A stretch of 64,000 nucleotides of DNA from Lentisphaeria bacterium (GTDB lineage: Bacteria; Verrucomicrobiota; Lentisphaeria; Oligosphaerales; Oligosphaeraceae), in NCBI GenBank assembly GCA_016288215.1, contig JAEEYQ010000067.1, forward strand, positions 1 to 64,000, given 5' to 3'. This document shows positions 51,422 to 59,862 of this stretch, piece after piece (the stretch's first letter is position 1; each line of letters begins with the position of its first letter). The translations under genes were made by a program, and so were the position numbers. The notes beneath the pieces were generated by a model, which saw only the letters and a list, made by a program, of their open reading frames with translations, did not search any database and was not told the origin of the DNA.

Positions 51422-53473
51422 CTATTTCAGCACATCGGAGTCAATGGCGTCCGCATGGAAGCGATAGACACCGTTGCCGAGAGATTGGGTGGCGCCAAAC
51501 TGGGACGTGAGATTGGGGTGACCGGGAATGGTCACAGTGGCGTCGCAGGGCTTGCCCATGCCGACAATCAGCACGCGGACGCCGCCCTTGCCGTCGATGA
51601 ACGCCCGCGCCTTCACTTCATCTGGCACCGTGCATTCCACGGACACGGCGGGGGCGTCGGCCGGCCCCATGATGAACGGCCCCAAGTCATTGAGAACATG
51701 GGACATGGCGACGACTTTCGGCCATTCTTCCGCGGAACGGCCCGGCCAGCGGTCCTCCACATAGGGCACCACGCAGTCATACTGATAGCCGACAAAGCCC
51801 TTTGCGCCGTATATTGCCGCCAATAGAGGCATGGCGCGAATCTCCTTCTCCGTCGGGAAATAGCTCTTCATGAACGCCTCTTTAGTCTTGACCCTGTAGA
51901 TGGCCCAATTAAAGATTTGCTGCGCGAACCAATGGGGCACGCCGCAGTCCCTCGCGGCCATCAGGCCAGGCAGCATGCCTCGCAACGACTGCGTGGTCTT
52001 TTCGTGGTCGATGGGATAGTTGTCGTAGGAGAAGACATCACCCGAATTCGCATAGCCAGGCAGGGCGCCGCTGTCGTAGGTCAGGGAGATGACGGGATGC
52101 CACGGGTCCGCCTCGCTGACCTGCTCCCGCATGTTGATGACATCGTTCAGATAGATGGCGGGCATTTCATCGTTGATGTACCACCCCAGAAGCTGCGGAT
52201 GGTCCTTGATGAGGTTTACGGCCTTCAGGGCGATCGCCATGCGGTCGGTCACGCCGTCCCAGTCCGTGATGGCCTCGTGGTTGTGCGCATGCTCCAGCTG
52301 TCCCTTCAAATTGAAGATGACCTTCAGGTTGTGCTTTCGCGCCTTTTCCATGAACAGCTTGATTTCATCGGTGAAATTGGAGAGCTCATTCTCGTCCAGC
52401 AGGAAGGAATGGGGCCACATGGAGGCGTAGGGGACGATGGCGTTGAAGCCGGCCGCCTCGATGTCCGCCAACGCCCTCTTGTGCGCATGGTTCACAAACA
52501 ACGCGTTGAGGAAGAACGGTTTGCCGTCGACGAGCAGATTGCCGTTCTCGTCAATCATGGCGGCGTTGGACGGCGCCGGCCCTCTCTCAAACGCCTTGAG
52601 ATGGTAGGCATTCTTGCCGATGATGGCCTTCTCATGGGCATCCGCCGTCTGAAAGCTCAAATCGACAGGCCCCTCCACGATGCCGTCAAATTCCACGGCC
52701 GCCCGCATGGCGGAGTCCGGCACGGCGATCTTCTCTACGGTGTTGCCGCCATTGCGCAGGGTGACCAGCCCGACGGCATCCTTTGGCGTCTTCATATCAA
52801 ATTGGAACACAAAGACTTCGCGACCAAGACGCGATGTCAGGTTCTTCGGATAGGACAGCACGGCGTCATGATTTTTGCCATATTTGTTTAGGGAAATGTC
52901 ATCGTAGGTGACCTTGCCAGTCATGCCTTTTTTGAGATAGAAGACCAGTTGGGAGTGTTTGACCTCTGGCTTTGGCCGAATCAGCAGCTCGTATTCCTTC
53001 CATTCGTTTGGGGTATCGTAGAAGACGGGATACTCGCCATGTACATATTCCCCCTTCTCGTTGGTGTATTCCCAGCAGAACAGGCCGTTGCTGTCCTCCG
53101 TAGCCAGGGGTGTGTGCACGAGATTCTCCGCCTTGATGTACATCTTGAGGATGTAATTGGAATTGATGTCGAGGTCAGGCAGGCGGAAGCCGGCGACGAC
53201 ATATTTTTTCGCGTCTTTCGTGTCGAACACCATGGCGGTCGTCCCGTTGCGGCCCGCATTGGGGACAAGCTGGAACTCCTTTTTCTTGAAGATGTTATGG
53301 CTAGCAATGTCCGGCTCGTCAAAGGTGCAGGAAAAGACCAGCTCCCCCGCGCCCGACTTGTCCGCATAGGTCTTGATTTCCTCCGGCGTGGGGGCGCCCA
53401 TGGCGTTTCCGCCGAAAAGGACGATGGTGAACATGATGGCGAACGGGAAGATGGACCAGCCGGTGTTCTTCAT
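51422..53473 (-). CDS. secreted barrel protein (GH2/GH42-like), probable glycosidase
   Basis: A 683-aa protein with a signal peptide (FPFAIMFTIVLFGGNAMGA). Residues about 40-185 look like a carbohydrate-binding beta-sandwich (FSCTFDEPDIASHNIF..., VKHSQLVFYLKKGMTGKVTYDDISL). A TIM barrel follows about 305-600: NGNLLVDGKPFFLNALFVNH, IVPYASMWPHSF, LLGWYINDEMPAIYLND, where Glu of NDEM is a candidate acid. The end is a beta-domain. GH family cannot be fixed. AGGGG about 8 bp upstream supports ATG 53473. A long frame start at 53491 is not needed. Confidence 0.7.
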   Translation of the reverse strand: MKNTGWSIFPFAIMFTIVLFGGNAMGAPTPEEIKTYADKSGAGELVFSCTFDEPDIASHNIFKKKEFQLVPNAGRNGTTAMVFDTKDAKKYVVAGFRLPDLDINSNYILKMYIKAENLVHTPLATEDSNGLFCWEYTNEKGEYVHGEYPVFYDTPNEWKEYELLIRPKPEVKHSQLVFYLKKGMTGKVTYDDISLNKYGKNHDAVLSYPKNLTSRLGREVFVFQFDMKTPKDAVGLVTLRNGGNTVEKIAVPDSAMRAAVEFDGIVEGPVDLSFQTADAHEKAIIGKNAYHLKAFERGPAPSNAAMIDENGNLLVDGKPFFLNALFVNHAHKRALADIEAAGFNAIVPYASMWPHSFLLDENELSNFTDEIKLFMEKARKHNLKVIFNLKGQLEHAHNHEAITDWDGVTDRMAIALKAVNLIKDHPQLLGWYINDEMPAIYLNDVINMREQVSEADPWHPVISLTYDSGALPGYANSGDVFSYDNYPIDHEKTTQSLRGMLPGLMAARDCGVPHWFAQQIFNWAIYRVKTKEAFMKSYFPTEKEIRAMPLLAAIYGAKGFVGYQYDCVVPYVEDRWPGRSAEEWPKVVAMSHVLNDLGPFIMGPADAPAVSVECTVPDEVKARAFIDGKGGVRVLIVGMGKPCDATVTIPGHPNLTSQFGATQSLGNGVYRFHADAIDSDVLK

Positions 53474-53498
53474 GTGGCATCCCCTAGTCAATACTTCT

Positions 53499-53533
53499 AT
53501 AAGTCATTGATAATCAATAGGTTATGAAAATCA
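53499..53533 (-). repeat. stop-codon-adjacent palindromic motif (site 4, best conserved)
   Basis: On the minus strand the TGA stop of the heptosyltransferase gene runs straight into TTTTCATAACC, then TATTGATTATCAATGACTTAT. The inner part, TTGATTATCAA, is a perfect palindrome. It also lies about 25 bp upstream of the next gene's start. Confidence 0.7.
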
Positions 53534-54916
53534 AGCGTCAGCTGGCCGGAAGGTGGGAATCTTCTTGATGGTGGCGATGACCTGTTCCGGAGAGATGAGC
53601 CGTGTGCATTCGAACTGGCGGTCGTCCCCTTTGTGGCGGGGGCACCACAGGAAGTCGAAATGGTCGAAATTCTCCCGCATGTCGTTCCAGCAGGAATGGC
53701 ACGTGTGGTAGTTGATGATGCGGTAGGGCGTGTGGAACTCGTTGGTGGGGTGCGTGAAGCCGGAGATCATCACGATGGGCACCTTGCATCCCCATGCGAT
53801 CCATGAAAGGCCGGAGGAGAGGCCGATGAAGAAGTCCGCGTCCTTGATCAAATTGACCCGCTCCTGAAGGGGAATGTCGCCCGTGAAATCCTCCGCTCCA
53901 TAGGGGATGTAGTTCCAATGAAGCCCCGTTCCATGGACTTTCTCTTTGTCAATGCAGAGGACACGGTAACCATTGTCCTTCAGGAACTTAACGACGGTCA
54001 GCCAGCCAAAGGGGTTATTCCAGTACTTCGCCTGGCTGGAGGACTGGGCCGCGATGCAGACGTATTTCTCCTGAATCTGGCGGGGAGCGGAGAGGTTGAA
54101 GCGGGGCGGCAGGTCATTCAGATCGTCGCCGTCCAGCCCGAGAATGTAGCCCGCCGTGCGGTGAAGGCCGATGTAGCGGAAATCGATGGGCTGGTTGTCC
54201 ACGTCCCCTCTGAAGAAGAGCCCCATGTAATAGGAGGCATAGGGGCGGTATTTCACGGTCTCTTCGGGAGCGATGAAGGTGATGTCCGGATACTGCTCCT
54301 TGACCAGCGTGGCGATCCACGGCGTCATCACGCAGATGAGCTTGCATTTGTGCTTCAGCTGAAAGCGCTCCACATAACTGAACCAGCCGATGGAGTCCCC
54401 GATGGTGCCCACGGGAAGCTGCACCATGACCTCCTTGTCCGTCAAATCCATGTCATGCTGGAAAATCGGCGTGTCGTTGCCCTTTTCATGGATCATGAGG
54501 CGGAACCGGATGTAGAACTTCTTGACGGAGGTGATGAACGCGCCGGGCACGGTGTCATTGCTGTAGAGAATGACCCCCGTATCGATGTCCATGAACGTCA
54601 CATGATACGTCTTCCCGTTGTGGGGGAAGAGGATGCGAATTCCGTGATTGAAGTCGAACTTGATGCCGTCCACGGCGTCAAGCACGGGAATCTGCGGGAT
54701 TTCGCCATAAATGGACTTTTGGGCGCCCTCCGGACGCTTCTGGCCGGGGGCCAAATCTGGATCGCCCGTGGACTTGGCTGGAGCGGCGGCGGTCGGGGCT
54801 GTGGCGGCCGGCGCGGCGGCGGTTGGGGCTGTGGCGGCCGGCGCGGCTCCCACGTTGAGGCTATAGTTTCCGGCGCCCATCGCGCCAAAAGCGGGGTTTA
54901 TGGTGAAATCCGGCAT
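53531..54916 (-). CDS. TibC/Aah-type autotransporter O-heptosyltransferase
   Basis: A 461-aa glycosyltransferase of the bacterial autotransporter heptosyltransferase family, which adds heptose to Ser/Thr of autotransporter passengers. A Rossmann donor-site region contains YVCIAAQSSSQAKYWNNP and GLSSGLSWIAWGCKVPIVMISGF (about 290-390). The four-Cys iron finger is intact: Cys 406 and 409 (CHSC), Cys 425 (WCPRH) and Cys 437 (QFECT). The first 70 residues are an extra Ala/Pro/Thr repeat tail not known to me in TibC. GGAG 5 bp before the ATG. The 81-aa gene ends 12 bp upstream. No autotransporter gene is in the window. Confidence 0.85.
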   Translation of the reverse strand: MPDFTINPAFGAMGAGNYSLNVGAAPAATAPTAAAPAATAPTAAAPAKSTGDPDLAPGQKRPEGAQKSIYGEIPQIPVLDAVDGIKFDFNHGIRILFPHNGKTYHVTFMDIDTGVILYSNDTVPGAFITSVKKFYIRFRLMIHEKGNDTPIFQHDMDLTDKEVMVQLPVGTIGDSIGWFSYVERFQLKHKCKLICVMTPWIATLVKEQYPDITFIAPEETVKYRPYASYYMGLFFRGDVDNQPIDFRYIGLHRTAGYILGLDGDDLNDLPPRFNLSAPRQIQEKYVCIAAQSSSQAKYWNNPFGWLTVVKFLKDNGYRVLCIDKEKVHGTGLHWNYIPYGAEDFTGDIPLQERVNLIKDADFFIGLSSGLSWIAWGCKVPIVMISGFTHPTNEFHTPYRIINYHTCHSCWNDMRENFDHFDFLWCPRHKGDDRQFECTRLISPEQVIATIKKIPTFRPADA

Positions 54917-54928
54917 AATGGCTCCTTC

Positions 54929-55174
54929 CTACCGCATGTTCTCGTTCTTCTTCAGCACGCCAGCCTCCACCAGCTTGTCAATCAGCTGCTGCATGGAGTT
55001 GAAGGCGGACAGAAAGCCTTGGGGCGGCATGATGAGGCGGGTATGGGCTTCGGACGCGGGGGCCTTGCCCTCCTCCGTGGGCTGAAGGCTCACCAAGTCG
55101 AGGCGGATCATGCCGCCCGCGAAATGAATCTGGCCAATGCCGTCCGCAAAGACTTCTTTTTTGATGTCTGCCAT
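54929..55174 (-). CDS. 81-aa partner protein of the heptosyltransferase operon
   Basis: A small soluble protein, 81 aa, with beta-rich start (FADGIGQIHFAGGMIRLDLVSL), a middle TRLIMPP and a C-terminal amphipathic helix (FLSAFNSMQQLIDKLVEAGVL). The layout, strand-strand then RxIMPP-helix, is reminiscent of DUF3467-type proteins, but I cannot confirm this. AGGAG lies 8 bp before ATG 55174, and the gene ends 12 bp before the heptosyltransferase start, so they are one operon. It may be an adaptor or chaperone for the transferase or its target. Confidence 0.8.
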   Translation of the reverse strand: MADIKKEVFADGIGQIHFAGGMIRLDLVSLQPTEEGKAPASEAHTRLIMPPQGFLSAFNSMQQLIDKLVEAGVLKKNENMR

Positions 55175-55215
55175 GGGTGATACTCCTATATGTTGGTTTG
55201 TTGACGTCGCGAAAA

Positions 55216-55264
55216 GTTGCCACGATGTTGCCACATCAACGGGGCGAAATCGTAAAGTCTTTAC
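55216..55264 (-). promoter_or_regulatory. possible operators of the heptosyltransferase operon
   Basis: GTTGCCAC occurs twice (55216-55223, 55227-55234), 11 bp apart, one helical turn. Further upstream is a 13-bp palindrome GTAAAG-T-CTTTAC (55252-55264). Both lie within 90 bp of the 81-aa gene's start, which argues for a promoter here separate from the genes upstream. Confidence 0.4.
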
Positions 55265-55303
55265 TGTAAATGCGGAATCGTCGATTTCAAGGGTGTCACG
55301 GCC

Positions 55304-57058
55304 TCAATGAGTCAGCTGTTTCACAATGTCCTGCCACGCCGGCCTATGGGACAGGATAAGCGTCTCGTACAAATCAATGGTGGTGAAATAGCCTTTTGCC
55401 GCATAGTCCTTCATGGCGGCGGCAAAATCGCCTTTGAAGGCCGTCTGCTTGCCCATCGCCACGAAAAAGACTCCTGCATTGAGGTCGTAGTACATGCCCA
55501 GCTGAATCTTGCGGCCGCCAGTCACCGCATCGGTGAAATAGTCGGCGAAGTCATGGTACATGAGCACGCCGTCGAGGGTGCCCTTTTGAATCAGGCGCGG
55601 ATAGTCAGGAACGATGGAGCCATAATTGTCCCGTCCGTAGAGGCCGCCGCGCTTCCAGTCCGGTCCCCATCCCTCCAAAACCAGCGGCCGCGCCCCGATG
55701 AGCGTCTTGCAGCCTTCCACATATTCGGAGAGGCCGTCCCGCCGTTCACGGATGAGTTCCTCCAGCGGCACGTCATCCGTCATGATGTCCTTGCCCGTGC
55801 GTGCCATGATGCGCTCCCGCACGGCCGGATTGTAGCTGTATTCGTCCGCATTGCTGTTGTTGGAATGGCAGTTCATCGTGAGGATGTAGCCATCGAAGGG
55901 ATAGTCCGCTAACTCCTTGTAGCGCTTCCACTTATGCTCCCGCGTGACGGGACTGCAGAACTCCAGCATGCCCACAAAGGGAACCTGCTTGACGGAGCCA
56001 CCCACCGCGCAGCCAATCTGACGGTTCCGCGCGTCGAATCCCATGGAAGGCACACGGTCGAAGCTTAGCACGGTGTGGAGCGGGTACTCCGCGTCAATGG
56101 TAATGGCCGACTCCGGCTGGTTGCTGTTCATGCCGGGGATGTGGCAGCCCCAGTCGCTGACCACCTCTTCGCCCTGCGTGTTGTACAGCTTGCCGAAATT
56201 GCGACCCTTCAAGGTCAGCGTGAAGGGATGGGATGGGCCAAAGGCCTTTTTGGGGGCCAGTTTGATGTATCGCGCTGTAATATTCAACCCATTGACTTCT
56301 ATGCTGTTATGGTTTTTCGCATCCCTCGAGCAGGAAAATTCCCATGGCCCCTCGTATCGAGTCCACGTCTCATTGTCGTCGCTGACGTAGAGGTTCAAAT
56401 CCGCCTTTCCGAAATTGATGGGAGGCCGGTCGTCCACATAGGCGGTGATGACCATACGGGCGACAGGATAACGCCGCGCCGCCTCCAGGTCCCGCTGCCG
56501 TTCCTCCGGAGTCTTGGCCTTCAGCCATGCCCAGCACTCCTCATGGTCCCGCAGGAAGGGGTCCAGCAGGGGATAGCCGTTATACTTTCGGCAGAGGGCG
56601 GTGGTCTCCGCGTCCGGCATACTGCTCGCGTCCCAATTGAAGGACTCGTCTGAAATGTTCTCCCAACACCAGACTTTCAGTCCATATTTGTGGCCCAGCC
56701 GGATGGTCTCCGCCAGCGGGTCATAGCGCTTCAAGGTCTCGATGAGGCGCATGGAGGCCTTCCGCTCCGTATAGTGCCAGCGGCCATCCTCTCCGTAGCG
56801 GGGCAGGATTTTTGAGGGATGCAATGCCACGCCCATGCAGTTGGTGCGCAGGTTGATTTGGGTGATGCCGCACTCCGCCAGCTCCCGAATCCGCTGCTCG
56901 TAGCTCTCCAGAGAATAGTGGTCCTGCGGCCCGATGTTGTCGTAGAACACGTAGTCCAGATAGTCAATGGTGGTCGCGTACTGAATCTCCGCATGGAGCA
57001 TGGGGACGGCCAAGGCGGTTGTCATCATCAATCCAATCCATTGCAATGATTTATTCAT
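55304..57058 (-). CDS. secreted TIM-barrel-like protein, paralogue of the 19217 product
   Basis: A 584-aa protein with signal peptide (GLMMTTALAVPMLHA). It shares the N-terminal pattern of the 19217-20953 product (TIDYLDYVFYDN, SYEQRIRELAECGITQINLR, MGVALHPS, KYGLKVWCWEN). An inserted beta-sandwich at about 195-290 (INFGKADLNLYVSDDNETW) looks like a carbohydrate- or discoidin-like domain. The barrel resumes with FDGYILTMNCHSNNSNA and ARPLVLEGWGPDWKR. GGAGG 5 bp before the ATG. It follows a Gfo/Idh/MocA gene, as its paralogue does. Confidence 0.72.
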   Translation of the reverse strand: MNKSLQWIGLMMTTALAVPMLHAEIQYATTIDYLDYVFYDNIGPQDHYSLESYEQRIRELAECGITQINLRTNCMGVALHPSKILPRYGEDGRWHYTERKASMRLIETLKRYDPLAETIRLGHKYGLKVWCWENISDESFNWDASSMPDAETTALCRKYNGYPLLDPFLRDHEECWAWLKAKTPEERQRDLEAARRYPVARMVITAYVDDRPPINFGKADLNLYVSDDNETWTRYEGPWEFSCSRDAKNHNSIEVNGLNITARYIKLAPKKAFGPSHPFTLTLKGRNFGKLYNTQGEEVVSDWGCHIPGMNSNQPESAITIDAEYPLHTVLSFDRVPSMGFDARNRQIGCAVGGSVKQVPFVGMLEFCSPVTREHKWKRYKELADYPFDGYILTMNCHSNNSNADEYSYNPAVRERIMARTGKDIMTDDVPLEELIRERRDGLSEYVEGCKTLIGARPLVLEGWGPDWKRGGLYGRDNYGSIVPDYPRLIQKGTLDGVLMYHDFADYFTDAVTGGRKIQLGMYYDLNAGVFFVAMGKQTAFKGDFAAAMKDYAAKGYFTTIDLYETLILSHRPAWQDIVKQLTH

Positions 57059-57063
57059 AACAC

Positions 57064-57156
57064 CCTCCTCTAGCTAGCTCTAGAAGCTATAGAGGCACTA
57101 GAAGCTCTAGAAAAAACTGCTAACTGCTAACTAAATTCCTAATTCCAAATTCCAAG
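57064..57156. repeat. CTAG-rich units followed by TAATTCC units
   Basis: 57064-57112 holds CTCTAGCTAGCTCTAGAAGC and further TCTAGAA units. 57129-57156 holds AAATTCC, TAATTCC, AAATTCC. This again combines the two heptamer families, here between a dehydrogenase and a barrel-protein gene. Confidence 0.8.
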
Positions 57157-57159
57157 TTT

Positions 57160-58056
57160 CTACTTGTCCAGCTCGGCCAACGTCACGCGACGGCCGCCGG
57201 CGGCGTGGGAACGGCTGGCGGCCTCCAAAAAGGCGATGACTTCCACGCTCTCCTGCGGCGCGATGGGAGAGACCCCCGTCCGCATGAACGCCGCGATGGC
57301 CGTGGACATGCTGCCCATGTAGGACACGCTGTTGTCAATGACGCTGGTATGCTGCGTTTTATTCGTAAGTATCCGCGCCCCAAAGCGATAAGCACCTGTG
57401 CGGTTGCCGACGCAAAGGCCCAGGCGGCCGTCTTTCCACGTCCCGACGAGCAGTTCGGTGTCCCCTCTGGACAGCGCCTCCACCGCCTCGCAGCCAGCCC
57501 CCAGATAATGGTAAATGGTCTCCACCGTATGGATGCCGTACCAGAAGTAGTCGCGGTAGTCCGGCAGGAAGCTCAAGGGGCCGAATCCCTCCGCCGAAGA
57601 GACCGTCTCCCCTTCGGGGCAAAGGTCGGCGACGCCCACCGCATAGCGCATGGAACTGGCGGTCATGAAGGGTACGCCCGTCTTCCGTGACACGTCAAGA
57701 ATCGCCTTAGCTGCTGCATAGGAACAAGTTAGCGGTTTGTCAATGAACACCGGCTTGCCAAATTGGGCCAGCTGGCTGAACTGCTCCAAATGCTGCAGAC
57801 CGTCCACGGACTCCAGAAGATAGCCGTCCAACCCCTCCAGCGCCTGCATGGAATCCACAATCTCCACGCCCGCCGCGGCGACCTCCTTCGTGAAATTGTC
57901 CACGCGGCTGTAGCTCACGGACGTATTTTGGCTTCCCCCCGGAAATGCCTTGACCAACGGCATATCCGCAACAAAATTGGGGTGTTTGGGGTCATTGAAC
58001 ACCTTGACGAACTCCCTCACATGGGAGGTATCCAGACCAATCATGCCAAGTTTCAT
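57160..58056 (-). CDS. Gfo/Idh/MocA-family oxidoreductase (short)
   Basis: A 298-aa protein with a short Rossmann start (LGMIGLDTSHVREFVKVF) and the retained motif FIDKPLTCS (position of EKP, here DKP) near 128. DYFWYGIHTVETIYHYLG is the usual C-terminal-domain His stretch. It is 60-70 residues shorter than typical members. AAAGGAG 6 bp before the ATG fixes the start. Together with the secreted barrel protein downstream it forms the second dehydrogenase/barrel-protein pair of the window. Its stop lies beside degenerate heptamers. Confidence 0.82.
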   Translation of the reverse strand: MKLGMIGLDTSHVREFVKVFNDPKHPNFVADMPLVKAFPGGSQNTSVSYSRVDNFTKEVAAAGVEIVDSMQALEGLDGYLLESVDGLQHLEQFSQLAQFGKPVFIDKPLTCSYAAAKAILDVSRKTGVPFMTASSMRYAVGVADLCPEGETVSSAEGFGPLSFLPDYRDYFWYGIHTVETIYHYLGAGCEAVEALSRGDTELLVGTWKDGRLGLCVGNRTGAYRFGARILTNKTQHTSVIDNSVSYMGSMSTAIAAFMRTGVSPIAPQESVEVIAFLEAASRSHAAGGRRVTLAELDK

Positions 58057-58187
58057 CTTATGCTCCTTTATATGAAGGTTTCCTCTGTTGAAAACTCACG
58101 TGATGTCTATTGTAATGGGGCAAGGGCTTTTGTCAAATGCCCTCCGTGCAAAAGAAGACAAACCGTCGCACTCTTTCGCCTCACGGC

Positions 58188-59699
58188 TTATTCATATTCC
58201 ACTATATTCAGGGCGTCTCCAAAAAGGAGCGGCAGGTCGTCGGCGGTGAGTGAGCGTGGGTTCGAAGGCCACCGTTCGGCGGCCAAGCCATGGAGGAAGA
58301 CGCCGAGGGCCGCCGCCGCCGCCGCCGCCATGCCTTGGGCCAACAGCGCGCCGATGACACCCGCGAGCACGTCACCGGTTCCCGCCGTGGCCAACGCCTC
58401 CGTCCCGCTGGTGTTTCGACAGACGCGACCGCCAAACGCCACCAAGGTCCCCTGTCCTTTGAGCACCACGACGCAACTCAGCCGACTCTGCAGCCGCAAC
58501 ACCTGCTCCACTCGGCTGCCGCCGCCATCCAGCTCGAAGCCGGCCAACAGGGCAGCCATCTCCCCAGGATGGGGTGTCAGCACAACCTGTTCTGGCTGTG
58601 GGACTTCCGACCACACTTCCGGATGAGCGGCCAAAAGGCGGAGGCCGTCCGCATCCCAAATCTGCGGCAGGCCGCTTTTCGCCACTGCCCGCAGCACTTC
58701 CCTTGACACGTCACGGCCGATGCCTGGCCCGAACACGAGAGCCTGTCGTGTGGCAAAAAGGCCTTGCATATCTTCTATCATATTGGAGGAGAATGACTTA
58801 GAATCATTCTTTCCCAACGGCGCAAGAATCAGAGAGGCCAGACAGTCCCGCCGCGCCATGGCCGCCGGGAAGGCGAGAGTCACCAGTCCCGCGCCGCACC
58901 GCATGGCCGCCTCCGCGCAAAGATAGGCGGCGCCATTGTATTGGCCGGAGCCCGCCAGACAAAGCAGATGGCCACAGCGGTTCTTATGGGCGTCCGCCGG
59001 ACGGGGCGGCAAGGCCAATCGGGCGTCCCACAGTCCATAGCATTCCCCTGCGGAGGTGTCTGGAGGCGCCATACCCAAGTCAATGACCCGCAAGCGGCCG
59101 ACAGTCTCCGGCCCCCTGCCCTCAAACAACCCTGTTTTCGGGAAGCCCATGGTGCAGGTCATCCAGGCGGGAAGCACCAGCTCCCCCTCTCCTGTGTCAC
59201 CATTCAGGCCAGAGGGAATATCCATGGCGATGACCAGCAGACGGGCCGCCATTGCCCGCTCCATCCATTGGCGGCACAGGCCCCTGGGGGCGCCGGAGAC
59301 GCCGATTCCAAGCAGGCCGTCGATGAGGACGGTGCCTGGCTCCAGCGCCGTCTCCGGCAGTTCCTCTACATGGTATGGGACGCATGCCTCCACGGCGGCC
59401 ATCGCATGGACGCGGGCCGCCTCGGGCAGCCGGTCAATGGGACAAAGGCTGCAAACTCTTGTCTCCCAACCCCATGTGGCAAACTGACGGGCCACCACCC
59501 AGGCATCGCCGCCGTTGTTGCCCTTGCCCGCCAGCGCCACCAATCGGCGGCGACGGAAAAGCGGCACGGTCTCCAACGCCTCCCGAATCTCCCGCGCGGC
59601 CCCCTGCCCCGCCCGTTCCATCAGCACCGTTCCGCTGACGCCGGAAGCCATGGCCCGCTCTTCAGCCTGCCGCATCTCCTTGACGTGAACAATCTGCAT
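58188..59699 (-). CDS. nnrDE: bifunctional NAD(P)H-hydrate epimerase/dehydratase
   Basis: A repair enzyme for hydrated NAD(P)H, 503 aa. Residues 1-210 form the YjeF_N epimerase (MQIVHVKEMRQAEERAM, GKGNNGGDAWVVAR, AMDIPSGLNGDTGE). Residues about 225-500 form the ADP-dependent dehydratase of ribokinase fold (HLLCLAGSGQYNGAAYLCAEAAMRCGAGLVTL, VFGPGIGRD, LTPHPGEMAALL, and ATAGTGDVLAGVIGALLAQG for phosphate binding). The start at 59699 is chosen for GGAG upstream and alignment. The fused layout is common in bacteria. Confidence 0.93.
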   Translation of the reverse strand: MQIVHVKEMRQAEERAMASGVSGTVLMERAGQGAAREIREALETVPLFRRRRLVALAGKGNNGGDAWVVARQFATWGWETRVCSLCPIDRLPEAARVHAMAAVEACVPYHVEELPETALEPGTVLIDGLLGIGVSGAPRGLCRQWMERAMAARLLVIAMDIPSGLNGDTGEGELVLPAWMTCTMGFPKTGLFEGRGPETVGRLRVIDLGMAPPDTSAGECYGLWDARLALPPRPADAHKNRCGHLLCLAGSGQYNGAAYLCAEAAMRCGAGLVTLAFPAAMARRDCLASLILAPLGKNDSKSFSSNMIEDMQGLFATRQALVFGPGIGRDVSREVLRAVAKSGLPQIWDADGLRLLAAHPEVWSEVPQPEQVVLTPHPGEMAALLAGFELDGGGSRVEQVLRLQSRLSCVVVLKGQGTLVAFGGRVCRNTSGTEALATAGTGDVLAGVIGALLAQGMAAAAAAALGVFLHGLAAERWPSNPRSLTADDLPLLFGDALNIVEYE

Positions 59700-59826
59700 G
59701 GTCGCTCCACGAAAGCCCCTAAAACGCAACGGCCGGAACAGAGGGGTCAACGTCTGCTCCGGCCATATGCCCATCAGGAATCGGCCATCTTGAAAGGATG
59801 TATATCACGCCCTTCCAGAAAAAACA

Positions 59827-59862
59827 CCTAACTCCTTGATTATCAACAAGTTATAGAAATCA
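59827..59862 (-). repeat. stop-codon-adjacent palindromic motif (site 5)
   Basis: The TGA stop of the yebC gene is followed on the minus strand by TTTCTATAACTTG, then TTGATAATCAAGGAGTTAG. The core TTGATAATCAA is a perfect palindrome. Confidence 0.68.
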
